A DNA stretch of 64,000 nt from Aminobacter sp. J41 (GCF_000526635.1 NZ_JAGL01000002.1:186001-250000); one strand, 5' to 3'. Numbered from the stretch's first letter, positions 17,203 to 28,167 are shown. The notes: generated from the sequence alone by a model not told the origin. Translations and numbers: made by a program.

Positions 17203-18258
17203 TCAGGCAGCGAAGGTCTTGTTCCACCATTCGAGCCAGCCAGCGGTGTTTTCCGCGACATAGGCGTAGTCGAGGAACTGCATCGTCGCGCGCTCCTCAG
17301 CGCTGAAGTCAACCAGCTGGCGCAGCTCGTCCGTGAGGGCTGCGTTGGGGTTCGCGGGCGCGTAGAGGCTCGCCTCGGCGAGGCCCGCCATTGCGACCGG
17401 ATCAAGCAGCGCGTCGAGATAGGCGTAACCCGGCTCCGGGTTTGCCGCGAATTCGGTCAGGCTGACGCCGAAGGTGACGGCGATCGCGCCCTCCTCCGGG
17501 TACTGGATGCCGAGCGGCAGCCCATCCTTGGCCCACTGCAGGCCACGCGCCTTGTAGTTGATGGCAATGTCGACTTCGCCGTTCGCCAGGCCCGCCTGCA
17601 GCTGCTGGTGAGCAGCGTAGAGGCGCGGCTTGCTCTCTGTGGCCAGCTTCTCGAGGAGCGACTTGCCCTCCTCAGCGCTGGTCATGTTGCCCTTGGCAAC
17701 GAGGCCAGCCATCATCATGTAGTTGAAGTAGAGCTGGTTGGCAAGGCCGATGCGGCCCGCCCACTTCGGGTCCCACAGCTCAGCGTAGGACTTCGGCGGC
17801 TCCTTCACCTTGTCGGCGTTGTAAATGATGACGACACCGCTGTAGAGCCACGGCACGAAATACGGGCTCTTGAGCTCTTCAACGACACCGGCGTAGTTCG
17901 GGATCTTGGAATGGTCGAGATCCGCAACCACGCCCTGCTGCTTCAGCTCGAAAGCGTCGGCGCTGTTGACGTGGATCACGTCGGCCGAAGCACGGCGAAT
18001 GCGCTTTTCGCTCAGCAACTTTGCCTTGCGCTCCGGCTCCATGCCCAAGTCGCGGACAACGGAATAACCCTTGTCTTCCAGCAGCGGCTTCTCGACGTAC
18101 TTGATGGTGCGCTCGTTCCAGTCACCACCCCAGTTCGAGACGACGACCGTACCGCCGGCGGCATGGGCGCCGCGCGGCATCAGCGCCGGCATTGCTGCAC
18201 CTGCGAGAAGCAGGCTCATCATGCGGCGACGGGACATTGAAAGGCGTTCTTCTGTCAT
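17203..18258 (-). CDS. Extracytoplasmic solute-binding protein (PotD/F-like)
   Basis: A 351-residue binding protein. The N-terminal MSRRRMMSLLLAGAAMPAL and AHA end resemble a Tat or Sec signal peptide (an internal ATG at 18237 would give a better Tat-like start). The mature part begins VVVSNWGGDWNERTI, typical of cluster D polyamine/opine-type binding proteins, and contains the PYFVPWLYSGVVIIYN segment. It is the first gene of the operon and is divergent from a LysR regulator, the likely activator. Ligand unknown; the downstream dipeptidase hints at an amino-acid derivative or peptide. Confidence 0.9.
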   Translation of the reverse strand: MTEERLSMSRRRMMSLLLAGAAMPALMPRGAHAAGGTVVVSNWGGDWNERTIKYVEKPLLEDKGYSVVRDLGMEPERKAKLLSEKRIRRASADVIHVNSADAFELKQQGVVADLDHSKIPNYAGVVEELKSPYFVPWLYSGVVIIYNADKVKEPPKSYAELWDPKWAGRIGLANQLYFNYMMMAGLVAKGNMTSAEEGKSLLEKLATESKPRLYAAHQQLQAGLANGEVDIAINYKARGLQWAKDGLPLGIQYPEEGAIAVTFGVSLTEFAANPEPGYAYLDALLDPVAMAGLAEASLYAPANPNAALTDELRQLVDFSAEERATMQFLDYAYVAENTAGWLEWWNKTFAA

Positions 18259-18323
18259 AGCTGGTTCCCCTGACCTTGTTGGCTCTTTGCCTCACGATGG
18301 GTCCTCCGTTGCTAATTGTAAAA

Positions 18324-18362
18324 TATTAATTTCGGCGTTATTCATTCTGTAAAGCTATTAAT
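18324..18362. promoter_or_regulatory. Repeated TATTAAT boxes between the PotD-like and lysR-like genes
   Basis: Two direct copies of TATTAAT (18324-18330 and 18356-18362) are 32 bases apart, about three helical turns, inside the AT-rich divergent promoter region. They could be LysR contact sites or merely promoter elements. Confidence 0.3.
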
Positions 18363-18375
18363 CGCCGGGCAAAAT

Positions 18376-19278
18376 ATGAGCATCGAGCTGCGCCACCTGC
18401 GCGCTTTTTCAGCACTGGGGAAAGAACTGCACTTTGGACGAGCAGCTGACGTGCTTAACATCGCGCAGCCAGCTCTTTCCAAAATTATTCAACAGCTTGA
18501 ACAGGAGATCGGAACGCCACTCCTGATTCGCACGACACGGCGCGTAGAGCTAACGGAAGCCGGAAAAGTGTTCCTGGCGGAAGCCGGCGGCCTCGAAAGT
18601 CAACTGCGCAAGGCTGTCGACAGTTCGCGTCATGCCGCGCGGGGCGTGAGGGGCGAATTGAAGATCGCCTACACCGACTTTGCCATCAACGGAAAGCTGC
18701 CACACGTGCTCCGTGACTTCGCCGGACTACATCCAGACATCCGGCTCGATCTCGTCTTCATGCCGACCACGGCACAGCAGACTTCGCTACTGCAGCAAAA
18801 GATCGACATCGGCTTCATGATCGGCCAATTCCAGCATCCGATGATGCGGCAGTTCACCTTTGACGAGGACGACTTTGTCGCATTGCTGCCATCGTCCCAT
18901 CCGCTCTGCGCCTACGAAACGCTGAAGCTGGAACAGCTGTCCGGCGAGGATTTCGTGATGGGCGCCACCGAGAACTGGGCGGCCTTCCGCAGCATCATGT
19001 TCGCGCAATGCCGCAGCCACGGCTTCTTCCCGAACATCGTGATGGAAGCCTCGAACACCGAGGGCATCATGGGGCTGGTCGTTGCGGGCGTCGGGGTGAC
19101 GATCTATTCAAGCTGCGTGGCCAACATGCCGCGCGCGGGCGTCGAAGTGCGTCCGATCAGCAATATCAGCAGCCGCTTGCCGGTCACCACCGTCTGGGAT
19201 CGCAGCAACAAGTCGAAGGTCTTGGTGACCTTCCTGAATTTCCTGCGCCGCCCGGAACGAGTAGCGGCGCAGGAATAG
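18376..19278 (+). CDS. LysR-family regulator of the adjacent ABC operon
   Basis: A 300-residue protein with the N-terminal LysR HTH (ELRHLRAFSALGKELHFGRAADVLNIAQPALSK in part, residues 3-35) and a two-lobed effector domain (GELKIAYTDFAING near 95). It resembles BenM/CatM-like regulators. It is divergent from the binding-protein gene across 117 bases, the usual layout for an activator of the neighbouring operon. It ends 12 bases before the convergent cysteine hydrolase gene. Confidence 0.92.
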   Translation: MSIELRHLRAFSALGKELHFGRAADVLNIAQPALSKIIQQLEQEIGTPLLIRTTRRVELTEAGKVFLAEAGGLESQLRKAVDSSRHAARGVRGELKIAYTDFAINGKLPHVLRDFAGLHPDIRLDLVFMPTTAQQTSLLQQKIDIGFMIGQFQHPMMRQFTFDEDDFVALLPSSHPLCAYETLKLEQLSGEDFVMGATENWAAFRSIMFAQCRSHGFFPNIVMEASNTEGIMGLVVAGVGVTIYSSCVANMPRAGVEVRPISNISSRLPVTTVWDRSNKSKVLVTFLNFLRRPERVAAQE

Positions 19279-19290
19279 GCTCAACGAGGC

Positions 19291-19995
19291 TTAGGCCTTG
19301 AGGCTGTTCAGGTAGGTGACGCAGTCGTCAACGCCGACCACGTCGCCGAACTTGGCGTCGATGTCGAAGAGGTTCCAGGCAACGGCGCCCGGCACGCGGT
19401 CACCAATCGCTTCCTTGACCGCGATGGTCCGGAAGCCGTCGGCGATACCGTCGCAGATCGTCTGGCGCACGCAGGCGCAGGCCGTCACGCCGGTCACGAG
19501 GATGGTGTCGACGTTAGCCGCACGCAGGATGCCGGCGAGTTCGGTGCCGTGGAAGGCCGACGCGCGCTTCTTCAGCAGCGTGTACTCGCCCTCGACCGGC
19601 GCGATGCGGCTGTCGATCGCCCACAGGTCCTTGTCCTTCAGGTCGACGACGTCGACCGGGATCTTGTCGTGCCACAGGCCCATGTCGGTGAACGGCGCCT
19701 TGCGATCGGTGATCTCGTAGGCGGTGGTGACGTGGATCACCGGCAGGCCGTTGGCGCGGAACGCAGCCAGGAGCTTCTGCATTGCCGGGATGATCTCGTT
19801 GTCCATCTTCTCCTGGTCGCAGGTGAAGGGATTACCCGGGCGGGTCCAGGCGTTGGCGAGGTCGACCGAAACCAGGGCCGGACGCTTGCCGAAGCCGACG
19901 CGGCGCTGGAAGCCGCGCTGCTGGTAAAGCGCGGTGGCCGCATCGAAAGCCTGCTGCAGCAGGCGATCCAGTTCTTTCACATCGAAATCTTGCAT
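19291..19995 (-). CDS. N-carbamoylsarcosine amidase-like cysteine hydrolase
   Basis: A 234-residue isochorismatase-fold hydrolase. The expected triad can be placed at Asp45 (VSVDLANAW), Lys142 or Lys143 (LLKKRASAF) and Cys175 (TACACVRQT), and the N-terminal helix plus the ACVR segment resemble N-carbamoylsarcosine amidohydrolase, which yields sarcosine, CO2 and ammonia in creatinine breakdown. No creatininase or carbamoyl-sarcosine-forming enzyme is nearby, so the true substrate may be another carbamoyl or amide compound. It is divergent from a LysR gene with a perfect inverted repeat between them. Confidence 0.8.
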   Translation of the reverse strand: MQDFDVKELDRLLQQAFDAATALYQQRGFQRRVGFGKRPALVSVDLANAWTRPGNPFTCDQEKMDNEIIPAMQKLLAAFRANGLPVIHVTTAYEITDRKAPFTDMGLWHDKIPVDVVDLKDKDLWAIDSRIAPVEGEYTLLKKRASAFHGTELAGILRAANVDTILVTGVTACACVRQTICDGIADGFRTIAVKEAIGDRVPGAVAWNLFDIDAKFGDVVGVDDCVTYLNSLKA

Positions 19996-20100
19996 TTTGA
20001 CGCTCCGTCTTGGGGGACATGCGATGCTGTCTTCTCAGCACCTTCTGACCCCACAGTGCTGGGGGACGAAGCAAAAATGAAATGGTCATTCGGCAACGAT

Positions 20101-20119
20101 TGATGCATACGATGCATCA
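20101..20119. promoter_or_regulatory. Putative LysR operator
   Basis: Perfect inverted repeat TGATGCATACGATGCATCA (8-base arms, 3-base centre) lies 19 bases before the lysR-like start and 106 before the hydrolase start, the position of a LysR recognition site that autoregulates and activates the divergent gene. Confidence 0.7.
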
Positions 20120-20137
20120 GGAAAAACGGGCCGCGCC

Positions 20138-21031
20138 ATGCAGAACATTCCGGGCATCGAACTTGTCAGTTCCTTCCTCGTCGTCGCCGAGGAGCTGAAC
20201 TTCCGCCGCAGCGCCGAGCGGCTGAACCTCGACCAGTCGGCACTGAGCCGCCGCATCCAGAAGCTCGAGCATTTTCTCGGCTTCAAGCTTCTTGAAAGAA
20301 ACACCCGAGAGGTAGCGCTGACGCCCGCCGGTCAGTCCTTCTATCGCGACAATGCCGCCATGGCTGACTCCTACCGCGAGGCCGTGCGCGCCGCGCGCCG
20401 CGTCGCCGCCGGGCATCGCGAGGATCTGCGCATCGGCTACATGACCTTCGCCGCCCCACGTCTGATGCCGCAGGCGCTCGCGAAATATCACGCCCGCTAT
20501 CCCTATGTGCGGCTATCCACCACCTACATGCGTACCCAGGCGCAGCGTCTGGCCCTGGCCAAGAACGAGCTCGACGTCGGCTTCATGATCGATCGCTTCG
20601 ACCACAGCGATTTCCAAAGCGTCACCCTGTCCGACGAGCCCCTTTATGCGGTCCTGCCACAAGGTCACGCGTTGGCAGAAAAGGCGACGGTCCTGCCGCA
20701 GGATCTGGCGGATGAGTCGCTTGTCTTGGGCGAAATGCAGGAATGGGATGAATATCGCTGGCGGCTCGAGGGCCTGTTCAGCGCCGAGGGACTGGCGCTG
20801 CAGCCGAAGTTTGAGGCGACGCACACGCTCGCCATTGGCGGCATGGTCGCGGCCGGGCTGGGTTACACGATCTTCCCGGAGAGCCTGACCGGCTTTCTCG
20901 GCAGCGACGTCGTCACCCGCCCCATCGACCACCCGAAATTCCGTTCCCCCATCGCACTCGTCTGGCGCACAAGCAACTCGGCACCGGAGCTCGCCGATTT
21001 CATACGGGTTGTGACGGGGGAGCAGGGCTAA
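20138..21031 (+). CDS. LysR-family regulator divergent from the cysteine hydrolase
   Basis: A 297-residue LysR protein with HTH text ELNFRRSAERLNLDQSALSR (residues ~17-36) and an effector domain starting near LRIGYMTFAAPRLMP. It is related to the other LysR at 18.4 kb by type but not a close duplicate. The hydrolase gene is the only plausible divergent target. A stem-loop follows its stop. Confidence 0.91.
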   Translation: MQNIPGIELVSSFLVVAEELNFRRSAERLNLDQSALSRRIQKLEHFLGFKLLERNTREVALTPAGQSFYRDNAAMADSYREAVRAARRVAAGHREDLRIGYMTFAAPRLMPQALAKYHARYPYVRLSTTYMRTQAQRLALAKNELDVGFMIDRFDHSDFQSVTLSDEPLYAVLPQGHALAEKATVLPQDLADESLVLGEMQEWDEYRWRLEGLFSAEGLALQPKFEATHTLAIGGMVAAGLGYTIFPESLTGFLGSDVVTRPIDHPKFRSPIALVWRTSNSAPELADFIRVVTGEQG

Positions 21032-21043
21032 CTCCCGTCCGTC

Positions 21044-21063
21044 CCTGGCGTCTATTCGCCAGG
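21044..21063 (+). terminator. Stem-loop after the lysR-like gene
   Basis: CCTGGCG and CGCCAGG (7-bp perfect stem, 6-base loop) begin 13 bases after the stop. No T-run is seen. Confidence 0.35.
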
Positions 21064-21207
21064 ACTCAGTTGCGCGATCGTTAAGTGAGGCATGGGACGG
21101 AGTCTGACCGCCCGAAGAGACACCCGTAAGGGAGAAACGACCGCGCTGGCGAATTTTCCCCCGCCACGGCTGTGATCATCCGCAGCGGGAGTATTGGGAG
21201 CCGGCCC

Positions 21208-21491
21208 CTACTGCGCGGGCGTCACGCTCGTCGCGTACAGCAGATTGACGTAGTCGTCATTGTTCAGATCGATCGTGCCGGGGTCTGCATGCTCCACGTC
21301 ACGTTCACCCTCTGACCGATCCGGACCCAGGACAAGTCCTGATCCTGTGGCAGCTGATAGACATCCCCGCCCCAGATCCAGATCTCATTGCCGTTTACCG
21401 CGAGAACATAGCCCGTACTGGTGAACGCGGACGCCTCAGATGCGGAAAACATCAGCGCGGCAGTCAGGGCCGACAGAAGAATGCGCTTCAT
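21208..21491 (-). pseudogene. Small exported protein with a frameshift near its 3' end
   Basis: From the ATG at 21491 a signal peptide (MKRILLSALTAALMFSASEA) precedes a small beta-rich domain with GYVLAVNGNEIWIWGGDVYQ and a DLSWVRIGQRVNVTW segment, reminiscent of the DUF1344 type of periplasmic protein. The frame stops at 21264, but the other frame continues as PGTIDLNNDDYVNLLYATS and ends at a TAG at 21208-21210. The text of the second frame looks coding. One added base in the C-run near 21285 would give a single protein of about 94 residues. Without that change a 75-residue protein would be made. Confidence 0.6.
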
Positions 21492-21898
21492 CCTCTTCTC
21501 TCCTGTATCGGGATTCGGACGCGCTCGAACTGCCGCGCTTAACCGACGCGGCAGTCGCACATCGCTATTGAATATAATATATCTAGCTACAAGGCAGCTC
21601 AGAACTGCGCGACACCGTCTAGATAGGTAGCCGAATTCAATAATATCAGTTTATTATTGTCTATTGTTGTAAACCACGTGAGAGATCGCGTGTAGTCCCT
21701 CACAAGGTTGAAGGCTTGTGTTCTCGAATACGCGGGCGCGGGCGCAGCCCCCCGCCGGGATCGTGCAACACACGTCCCTGTCCGTCCATTACAGGGCGCA
21801 AACTTGGTTATATCGCCTCGCTTCAAACAGGATCGGCTCCAGCCGCAAAGGCCGGAGCCGCTAATTCCCAAACAGGAGGTTGCCTGCCCGTCTTCAGG
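21492..21898. other. Intergenic stretch holding one terminator
   Basis: No gene is supported here. The only element recognised is the stem-loop at 21834-21860. The segment 21560-21720 is AT-rich relative to its surroundings and may contain the promoter of the small exported protein. Confidence 0.5.
21834..21860 (-). terminator. Terminator of the GntR-regulated transport operon
   Basis: On the minus strand CGGCTCCGGCC pairs with GGCTGGAGCCG over 11 pairs (one G-U) around TTTGC, 38 bases after the DJ-1 gene stop. A weakly T-rich stretch follows. Confidence 0.6.
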
Positions 21899-22486
21899 TC
21901 AGGAATGGGTGATCTTGGTGCCCAGGACGTTGAGGCATTCGCGCATGAAGGCCGCGAGGCCGGTCCAGCCCTTGGCGGACACCATGTTGCCGTCGACATA
22001 AGCCTCAGTCGGCTTGACGTCGATGTAGATGCCGCCGACGGCGGTGACTTCCGGCTCGCAGGCGCCGAGACCGGCCACCTTGCGGCCCTTCAGCACGCCT
22101 GGAACCGCCATCAGGATCTGGACACCGTGGCAGATCGTGAAGATCGGCTTTCCCGTCTCGTGGAAGTGGCGAACGATGTCCTGGATGCGCTTGTCGGTAC
22201 GGATGTATTCCGGCCCGCGGCCGCCGGCGCAGTAGACCGCGTCATACTCCTCGACCCGGATTTCCGAGAAGGTCTTGTTGATGTCGGCATAGTGGCCGAG
22301 CTTCTCGGTGTAGGTCTGGTCGCCCTCAAAGTCGTGCAGCGAGGTCTTGATGCGATCGCCCGCCTTCTTGTCGGGGCAGACGACGTGAACGGTATGGCCC
22401 ACCGCTTCCATGCCCTGCTGGAAGACGTAGATCTCGTATTCTTCAGTAAATTCGCCGGTGAGCATCAGGATCTTCTTGCCGCTCAT
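21899..22486 (-). CDS. DJ-1/PfpI-family protein
   Basis: A 195-residue DJ-1 superfamily protein with the nucleophile elbow TICHGVQIL (Cys119-His120) and a preceding acidic strand YDAVYCAGGRGPEY. Family members include glyoxalase III-type and deglycase-like enzymes and amidase-like proteins; the reaction here is unknown. It is the last gene of the GntR-led operon, separated from the binding-protein gene by a terminator-like hairpin, so it is probably expressed at a lower level. A role in handling reactive aldehydes made by the divergent alcohol dehydrogenase is possible, but that is inference. Confidence 0.87.
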   Translation of the reverse strand: MSGKKILMLTGEFTEEYEIYVFQQGMEAVGHTVHVVCPDKKAGDRIKTSLHDFEGDQTYTEKLGHYADINKTFSEIRVEEYDAVYCAGGRGPEYIRTDKRIQDIVRHFHETGKPIFTICHGVQILMAVPGVLKGRKVAGLGACEPEVTAVGGIYIDVKPTEAYVDGNMVSAKGWTGLAAFMRECLNVLGTKITHS

Positions 22487-22517
22487 ATCGGTCTCCTCAA
22501 ACGTGGTCTGGAAAAAG

Positions 22518-22540
22518 GGCGCCCGCCTGGTGCGGGCGCC
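22518..22540 (-). terminator. Intrinsic terminator/attenuator between binding-protein and DJ-1 genes
   Basis: On the minus strand a perfect 9-bp GGCGCCCGC/GCGGGCGCC stem with a 5-base loop is followed by C and TTTTT, the textbook layout for intrinsic termination. Because the DJ-1 gene continues in the same direction, it is likely to act as a partial stop that sets the ratio of the two products. Confidence 0.75.
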
Positions 22541-22550
22541 GCTCGCTGGA

Positions 22551-23519
22551 TCAGAACGGTGAATCCGGGAAGTAGAACTGGTCTGCGTTCTCCGGCGTGA
22601 TCAGCGGTGCATCGAGCTTGAACGAGCCGCGCATCGGCGCCTGGCCGGCGAACTGCCCAGCGGTCATGTAGATCGCCGACTTGATCATGGACGGCGGATA
22701 CGGCGTCGAGATCGGCGTGCGCTCGTTCTTCTCCTTCACCATCTCGATGACCTGCTTCATGCCGTTGCCGCCGAGCGCGTACTTGATGTCCTTGCGGCCG
22801 GCCTGGTCGACGGCTTCGATCACGCCGAGCAGCATGTCGTCGTCATTCGCCCAAACAGCATCGATCTTCGGGTACTTGGCGAGGTAGTCCTGCATCAGGG
22901 TGAAGGCCTCGTCCTGGTTCCAGTTCGCATACTGGATGTCGAGGATCTTGATCTTGGTCTCGGCGATCACGTCCGAGAAGCCCTGGATGCGCTCGTCGTC
23001 GATGACGGTCGGAATGCCGCGCAGGACGACGATCTCGCCCTCGTTGCCGAGCTTGTCGGCGAGCCAGCGGGCGGTATTCGCGCCGACGGCGATGTTGTCG
23101 CCTGCAACGTAGAGATCCTGGACCGAAGGATCGGTCAGGCCGCGGTCAACGACGGTGATGAAGGTGCCCTTGGCCTTCACCTGCTCGACGGGGCCGGTGA
23201 GCTCCTCGGAGGTAAACGGCAGGATCACAAGCGCGTCGAGCTTGCGGGTCGCAGACAGGTCCTCAAGCGAAGATACCTGAGCAGTCGCGGATGATGCGGT
23301 CGAAACGACCACGTCGATGTTCGGGAAGGCCGCTTCGATTTCCTTCTCGGCCTGCTCGGCGTGGTAGACGACGCCGCCGGTCCAGCCGTGGGTAGCCGCC
23401 GGAATGGAAACGGCGATGGTCACGTCGCGCTCCTGTGCAACCGCCGCGCCGAGTGGCAGTGCCAGACTGAGGGCAACGGCCGACGCGAGCATCCGCGCCT
23501 TCTGTGTAAGCATGCTCAT
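22551..23519 (-). CDS. Sugar/polyol-type ABC substrate-binding protein (RbsB-like)
   Basis: A 322-residue periplasmic binding protein with a Sec signal ending near AVAQ. The mature sequence opens with DVTIAVSIPAATHGWTGG and has the family text VVVLRGIPTVIDDERIQGF and DAVWANDDDMLLGVIEAV, typical for the ribose/xylose/inositol group (cluster B). It begins 31 bases after the permease gene. The ligand cannot be read, but the linked dehydrogenases suggest a polyol or alcohol-type compound. Confidence 0.92.
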   Translation of the reverse strand: MSMLTQKARMLASAVALSLALPLGAAVAQERDVTIAVSIPAATHGWTGGVVYHAEQAEKEIEAAFPNIDVVVSTASSATAQVSSLEDLSATRKLDALVILPFTSEELTGPVEQVKAKGTFITVVDRGLTDPSVQDLYVAGDNIAVGANTARWLADKLGNEGEIVVLRGIPTVIDDERIQGFSDVIAETKIKILDIQYANWNQDEAFTLMQDYLAKYPKIDAVWANDDDMLLGVIEAVDQAGRKDIKYALGGNGMKQVIEMVKEKNERTPISTPYPPSMIKSAIYMTAGQFAGQAPMRGSFKLDAPLITPENADQFYFPDSPF

Positions 23520-24511
23520 GTTTCTCCTCCACATTGTAGTTCCGCTGTCATCAGCGATTGCTTGTGAAGCGGTGCGCGAGCATCGCAATTATGATAATTG
23601 CGCCCTGCACCGCGGCAACGAGGTACTCGGAGACCATGTCCGACAGGACCATGACGTTCGCGATGACCTCGAGTATGAGGGCCCCCGCCACGGAGCCCCA
23701 TATGCGACCCTTGCCTCCTCTAAGCAGGGTGCCACCGATCACCACGGCAGTGATGACCTGAAGTTCCCACAACTGGCCGGTCGTGGGCGTTGCAGCGCCA
23801 AGGCGCGGCACGTAACAGATTGCGGCCACGGCAACGCAGAGGCCCTGAATGACATACGCGATCGTGCGCACCCGGCCGACATTGACGCCCGAGAAGCGCG
23901 CGACTTCGGAGTTCGAACCCGACGAGACCAATCGGCGGCCATACTTCGTCCGGTAAAGGATGAAGGCACCCAGCAGCACGACGACCAGCGTGATCAGCAC
24001 AGGGTACGGAATACCAAGGAAGTTGCCGAAGTAGACCGGGCGGTAGGCTTCGCGCAGGCTGCGGTCGATCGGCAGCGAACCACCATCCGTCATGAAGGTG
24101 ATGAAGGCGCGGAAAATGCCCATCGTGCCCAAGGTGACGATGAAAGGCTCGATCCGGCCGACGGTTATGATGAGACCGTTGAACAGCCCGCACAGCGCGC
24201 CGACACATATCGCAACGCCCGCCCCCATCACGATCGCCCAGCCGCCATAGGCGGGGGCAAGGCCATTCATCACCATGATCATGATGCCCGTGACAAACGC
24301 CATCATCGAGCCGACCGACAGGTCGAGGCCGCCCGACGAGATCACGAATGTGGCGCCCACCGCGATGATCGCAATGAAGGCAGAGCGCGTGATCACGTTG
24401 ATCAGGTTCGCGCTTGAGGTGAAGTTCGAATTGATCAGCGCGCCGAGGAGAACGATCACCGCAAGAGCGATGAACGGAGCAAAGTCCGCCCAGCGAATGC
24501 GGTTTCCTTCG

Positions 24512-26091
<1,580 letters not shown>

Positions 26092-26095
<4 letters not shown>

Positions 26096-26796
26096 TCGAA
26101 AGCCGAGAGCAGGCGGTCGCGCGACCGCTCGATGTGGACGTACATGGCCTGATAGGCCGTTTGCGGGTCGCGGTTGCGGAACGCTTCGAGCAGCGCGTCG
26201 TGCTCCTCGAGCGCTTCCTGAGTCACCCGCGTGTGAAACATCAGCCGGAAGATGTGCAGGTGCACATGCTGGTTGAACAGGGTCGAGCGGATGATCTCGT
26301 TGCCCGATATCCGCATGATGTCGTCGTGGAACTTGGCATCAGCCCGCGCAAAGCGGGAGTAGCGGGTATTGCGGTCAACCGGCGGCTCGCCGCTGCCCAT
26401 ATCAGCCGCGCCCGTTTCCAGTTCGCGCAGTGCCTCCGGCGTCATGTTGATGGCCGCAAGCCGAGCCCCTTCGGGCTCGAGAAGAAGACGGAACGCGTAG
26501 AGATCCTCAAACTGCTTGCGCGTCCACTGCGGCGCGGCGCTGTAACCAATGAGGTGCTCCTTGCGAACGAGCCCCTCACGCTCAAGTCGGCTCAGGGCCT
26601 CGCGGACGGGCGTCTGCGACACGCCGAGATCACGTGCGAGCACATCGATCGGGATACGCGCTCCAGGCGCGATCTCCAGCGACATGAGGCGGTGGTAGAT
26701 AATGTCATAGACGCCATCAACGACACTGCCGGGCCTGCTAATGCCCTGTCGCGCGTCCCTTTCCGCTACTGCCACTTCTGCCTCCGAAGTCACCAT
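26092..26796 (-). CDS. GntR-family regulator, FCD type
   Basis: A 234-residue regulator: N-terminal winged helix (GARIPIDVLARDLGVSQTP followed by VREALSRLEREGLV, residues ~45-80) and a C-terminal FCD helical ligand domain with the metal-site text RADAKFHDDI and HVHLHIFRL. It is the first gene of the transport operon. Tandem GTATAC-centred sites lie 44 bases upstream of its start and also face the divergent dehydrogenase operon, so it probably represses both until a pathway intermediate binds. Confidence 0.92.
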
Positions 26797-26839
26797 GCAG
26801 AAATATGTTGCATCAGGGGTATCCTATGTCAAATAAAAT

Positions 26840-26863
26840 ATCGTATACGATTTCATATACGAT
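26840..26863. promoter_or_regulatory. Tandem GntR operators
   Basis: A perfect 12-bp palindrome ATCGTATACGAT (26840-26851) is followed directly by TTCATATACGAT (26852-26863), matching it at 10 of 12 positions. The GTATAC core is the classic FCD-type GntR site. The pair lies in the divergent promoter region between the gntR-led and alcohol dehydrogenase-led operons. Confidence 0.78.
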
Positions 26864-26953
26864 TTTCGGACGTGCCTTGGCGGTCCGTAAGAACAAGAAG
26901 TCCGCTTTGCGCTCGGCAGGATGGCGCTTGGCGGCGCAGGGAGGAGAGAGGGA

Positions 26954-28150
26954 ATGAATCTGTTTGGCACGATAAGGGCGCCACGCGAACTGGTATTCGG
27001 CAGCGGCCAGCGGCACGCTCTGGGTCGCATCGCCAGCTCCATGGGAAAGCGCGCGCTGGTCGTGACCGACGCACGCCTTGCCGTCGACGCACAGTTTCTG
27101 GCGATGGTCGATGATCTGCGGAAGTCTGGCGTCGAGGTACGTGTTGACAGCTCCACCCTGCCCGACGTTCCGGTCCACTCCGCAAGCGAAAGCGCGGATG
27201 CCGCGCGCGACTTTGCCCCCGAAATCGTCATTGGGGTCGGTGGCGGATCGTGTCTCGACATGGCGAAGTGCGTTGCCATTCTCCTGACCCATGGGGGTAA
27301 GCCGCAGGATTACTACGGCGAGCACAATGTGCCGGGCCCAGTCCTGCCCATCATCGCCCTACCGACCACAGCCGGGACCGGCTCGGAGGTAACGCCGGTG
27401 GCCGTCCTGTCCGACGCCGAACGCATGCTGAAGGTCGGCGTCTCCAGCCCCCACATTATCCCTACGGTGTCGATCTGCGACCCGGACCTTACCCTCTCCT
27501 GCCCCCCCGGACTGACCGCCATCGCCGGCGCCGATGCGATGACCCACGCGATCGAGGCTTACACGGCAATCCGCCGCGACGCCGTACCTGGCATTGCGCG
27601 TGACCGGGTCTTTGTCGGCAAGAACGACTTTTCTGATCACCTTGCTTTGCGGGCAATCGTCCTGCTGTGGGAAGGCCTCGAATCAGCCTGCAAAGATGGC
27701 TCGAACGCGGCCGCCCGCGAGAAGGTGATGATGGGCGCAACGCTTGCGGGCCTTGCCTTCGGCGTTGCCGGTACGGCAGCCGCCCATGCCATTCAGTATC
27801 CCGTCGGGGCCCTCACCCACACCGCGCACGGCTCGGGGGTCGCTTGCCTGATGCCCTACGTGATGCGATGGAACCGGCCGTCGATCGAGACGGAACTCAC
27901 CGAGATCGCACAGGCAATCGGACTGTCGACCGATGAGCTGATCCCGGCGATTGCCGGCCTGTTTGGCCGGATCGGCATACCACCGACGCTCCGTGACCTC
28001 GGGCTCGCCGAGGATCGTCTCGACTGGACCGCCGAACAAAGCTGCGGCATCGCCCGCCTCATCCAGAACAATCCCCGCCCCCTCCCCCTGCCCGACATGC
28101 GCAGGCTGCTCGAAGCCGCCTACACCGGCGACGCCAGCCTGATCGACTGA
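26954..28150 (+). CDS. Iron-containing alcohol dehydrogenase
   Basis: A 398-residue group III alcohol dehydrogenase. The NAD motif GVGGGSCLDMAK is near residue 96-107, followed by PTTAGTGSEVTPVAV, and the metal-binding Asp and His residues fall in GADAMTHAIEAY and in AAHAIQYPVGALTHTAHG. The enzyme would oxidise a primary alcohol or reduce the aldehyde. A GGAGAGAGGG ribosome site precedes the ATG at 26954. It is followed by aldehyde dehydrogenase and hydrolase genes in one operon, so an alcohol-to-acid route is likely. Substrate unknown. Confidence 0.92.
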   Translation: MNLFGTIRAPRELVFGSGQRHALGRIASSMGKRALVVTDARLAVDAQFLAMVDDLRKSGVEVRVDSSTLPDVPVHSASESADAARDFAPEIVIGVGGGSCLDMAKCVAILLTHGGKPQDYYGEHNVPGPVLPIIALPTTAGTGSEVTPVAVLSDAERMLKVGVSSPHIIPTVSICDPDLTLSCPPGLTAIAGADAMTHAIEAYTAIRRDAVPGIARDRVFVGKNDFSDHLALRAIVLLWEGLESACKDGSNAAAREKVMMGATLAGLAFGVAGTAAAHAIQYPVGALTHTAHGSGVACLMPYVMRWNRPSIETELTEIAQAIGLSTDELIPAIAGLFGRIGIPPTLRDLGLAEDRLDWTAEQSCGIARLIQNNPRPLPLPDMRRLLEAAYTGDASLID

Positions 28151-28167
28151 CACCGGAAGGAAGCCAG

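Noticed and set aside
21492-21898. Possible small RNA in the AT-rich gap
   Set aside because: Apart from the terminator of the DJ-1 gene no promoter-terminator pair or conserved fold could be made out.
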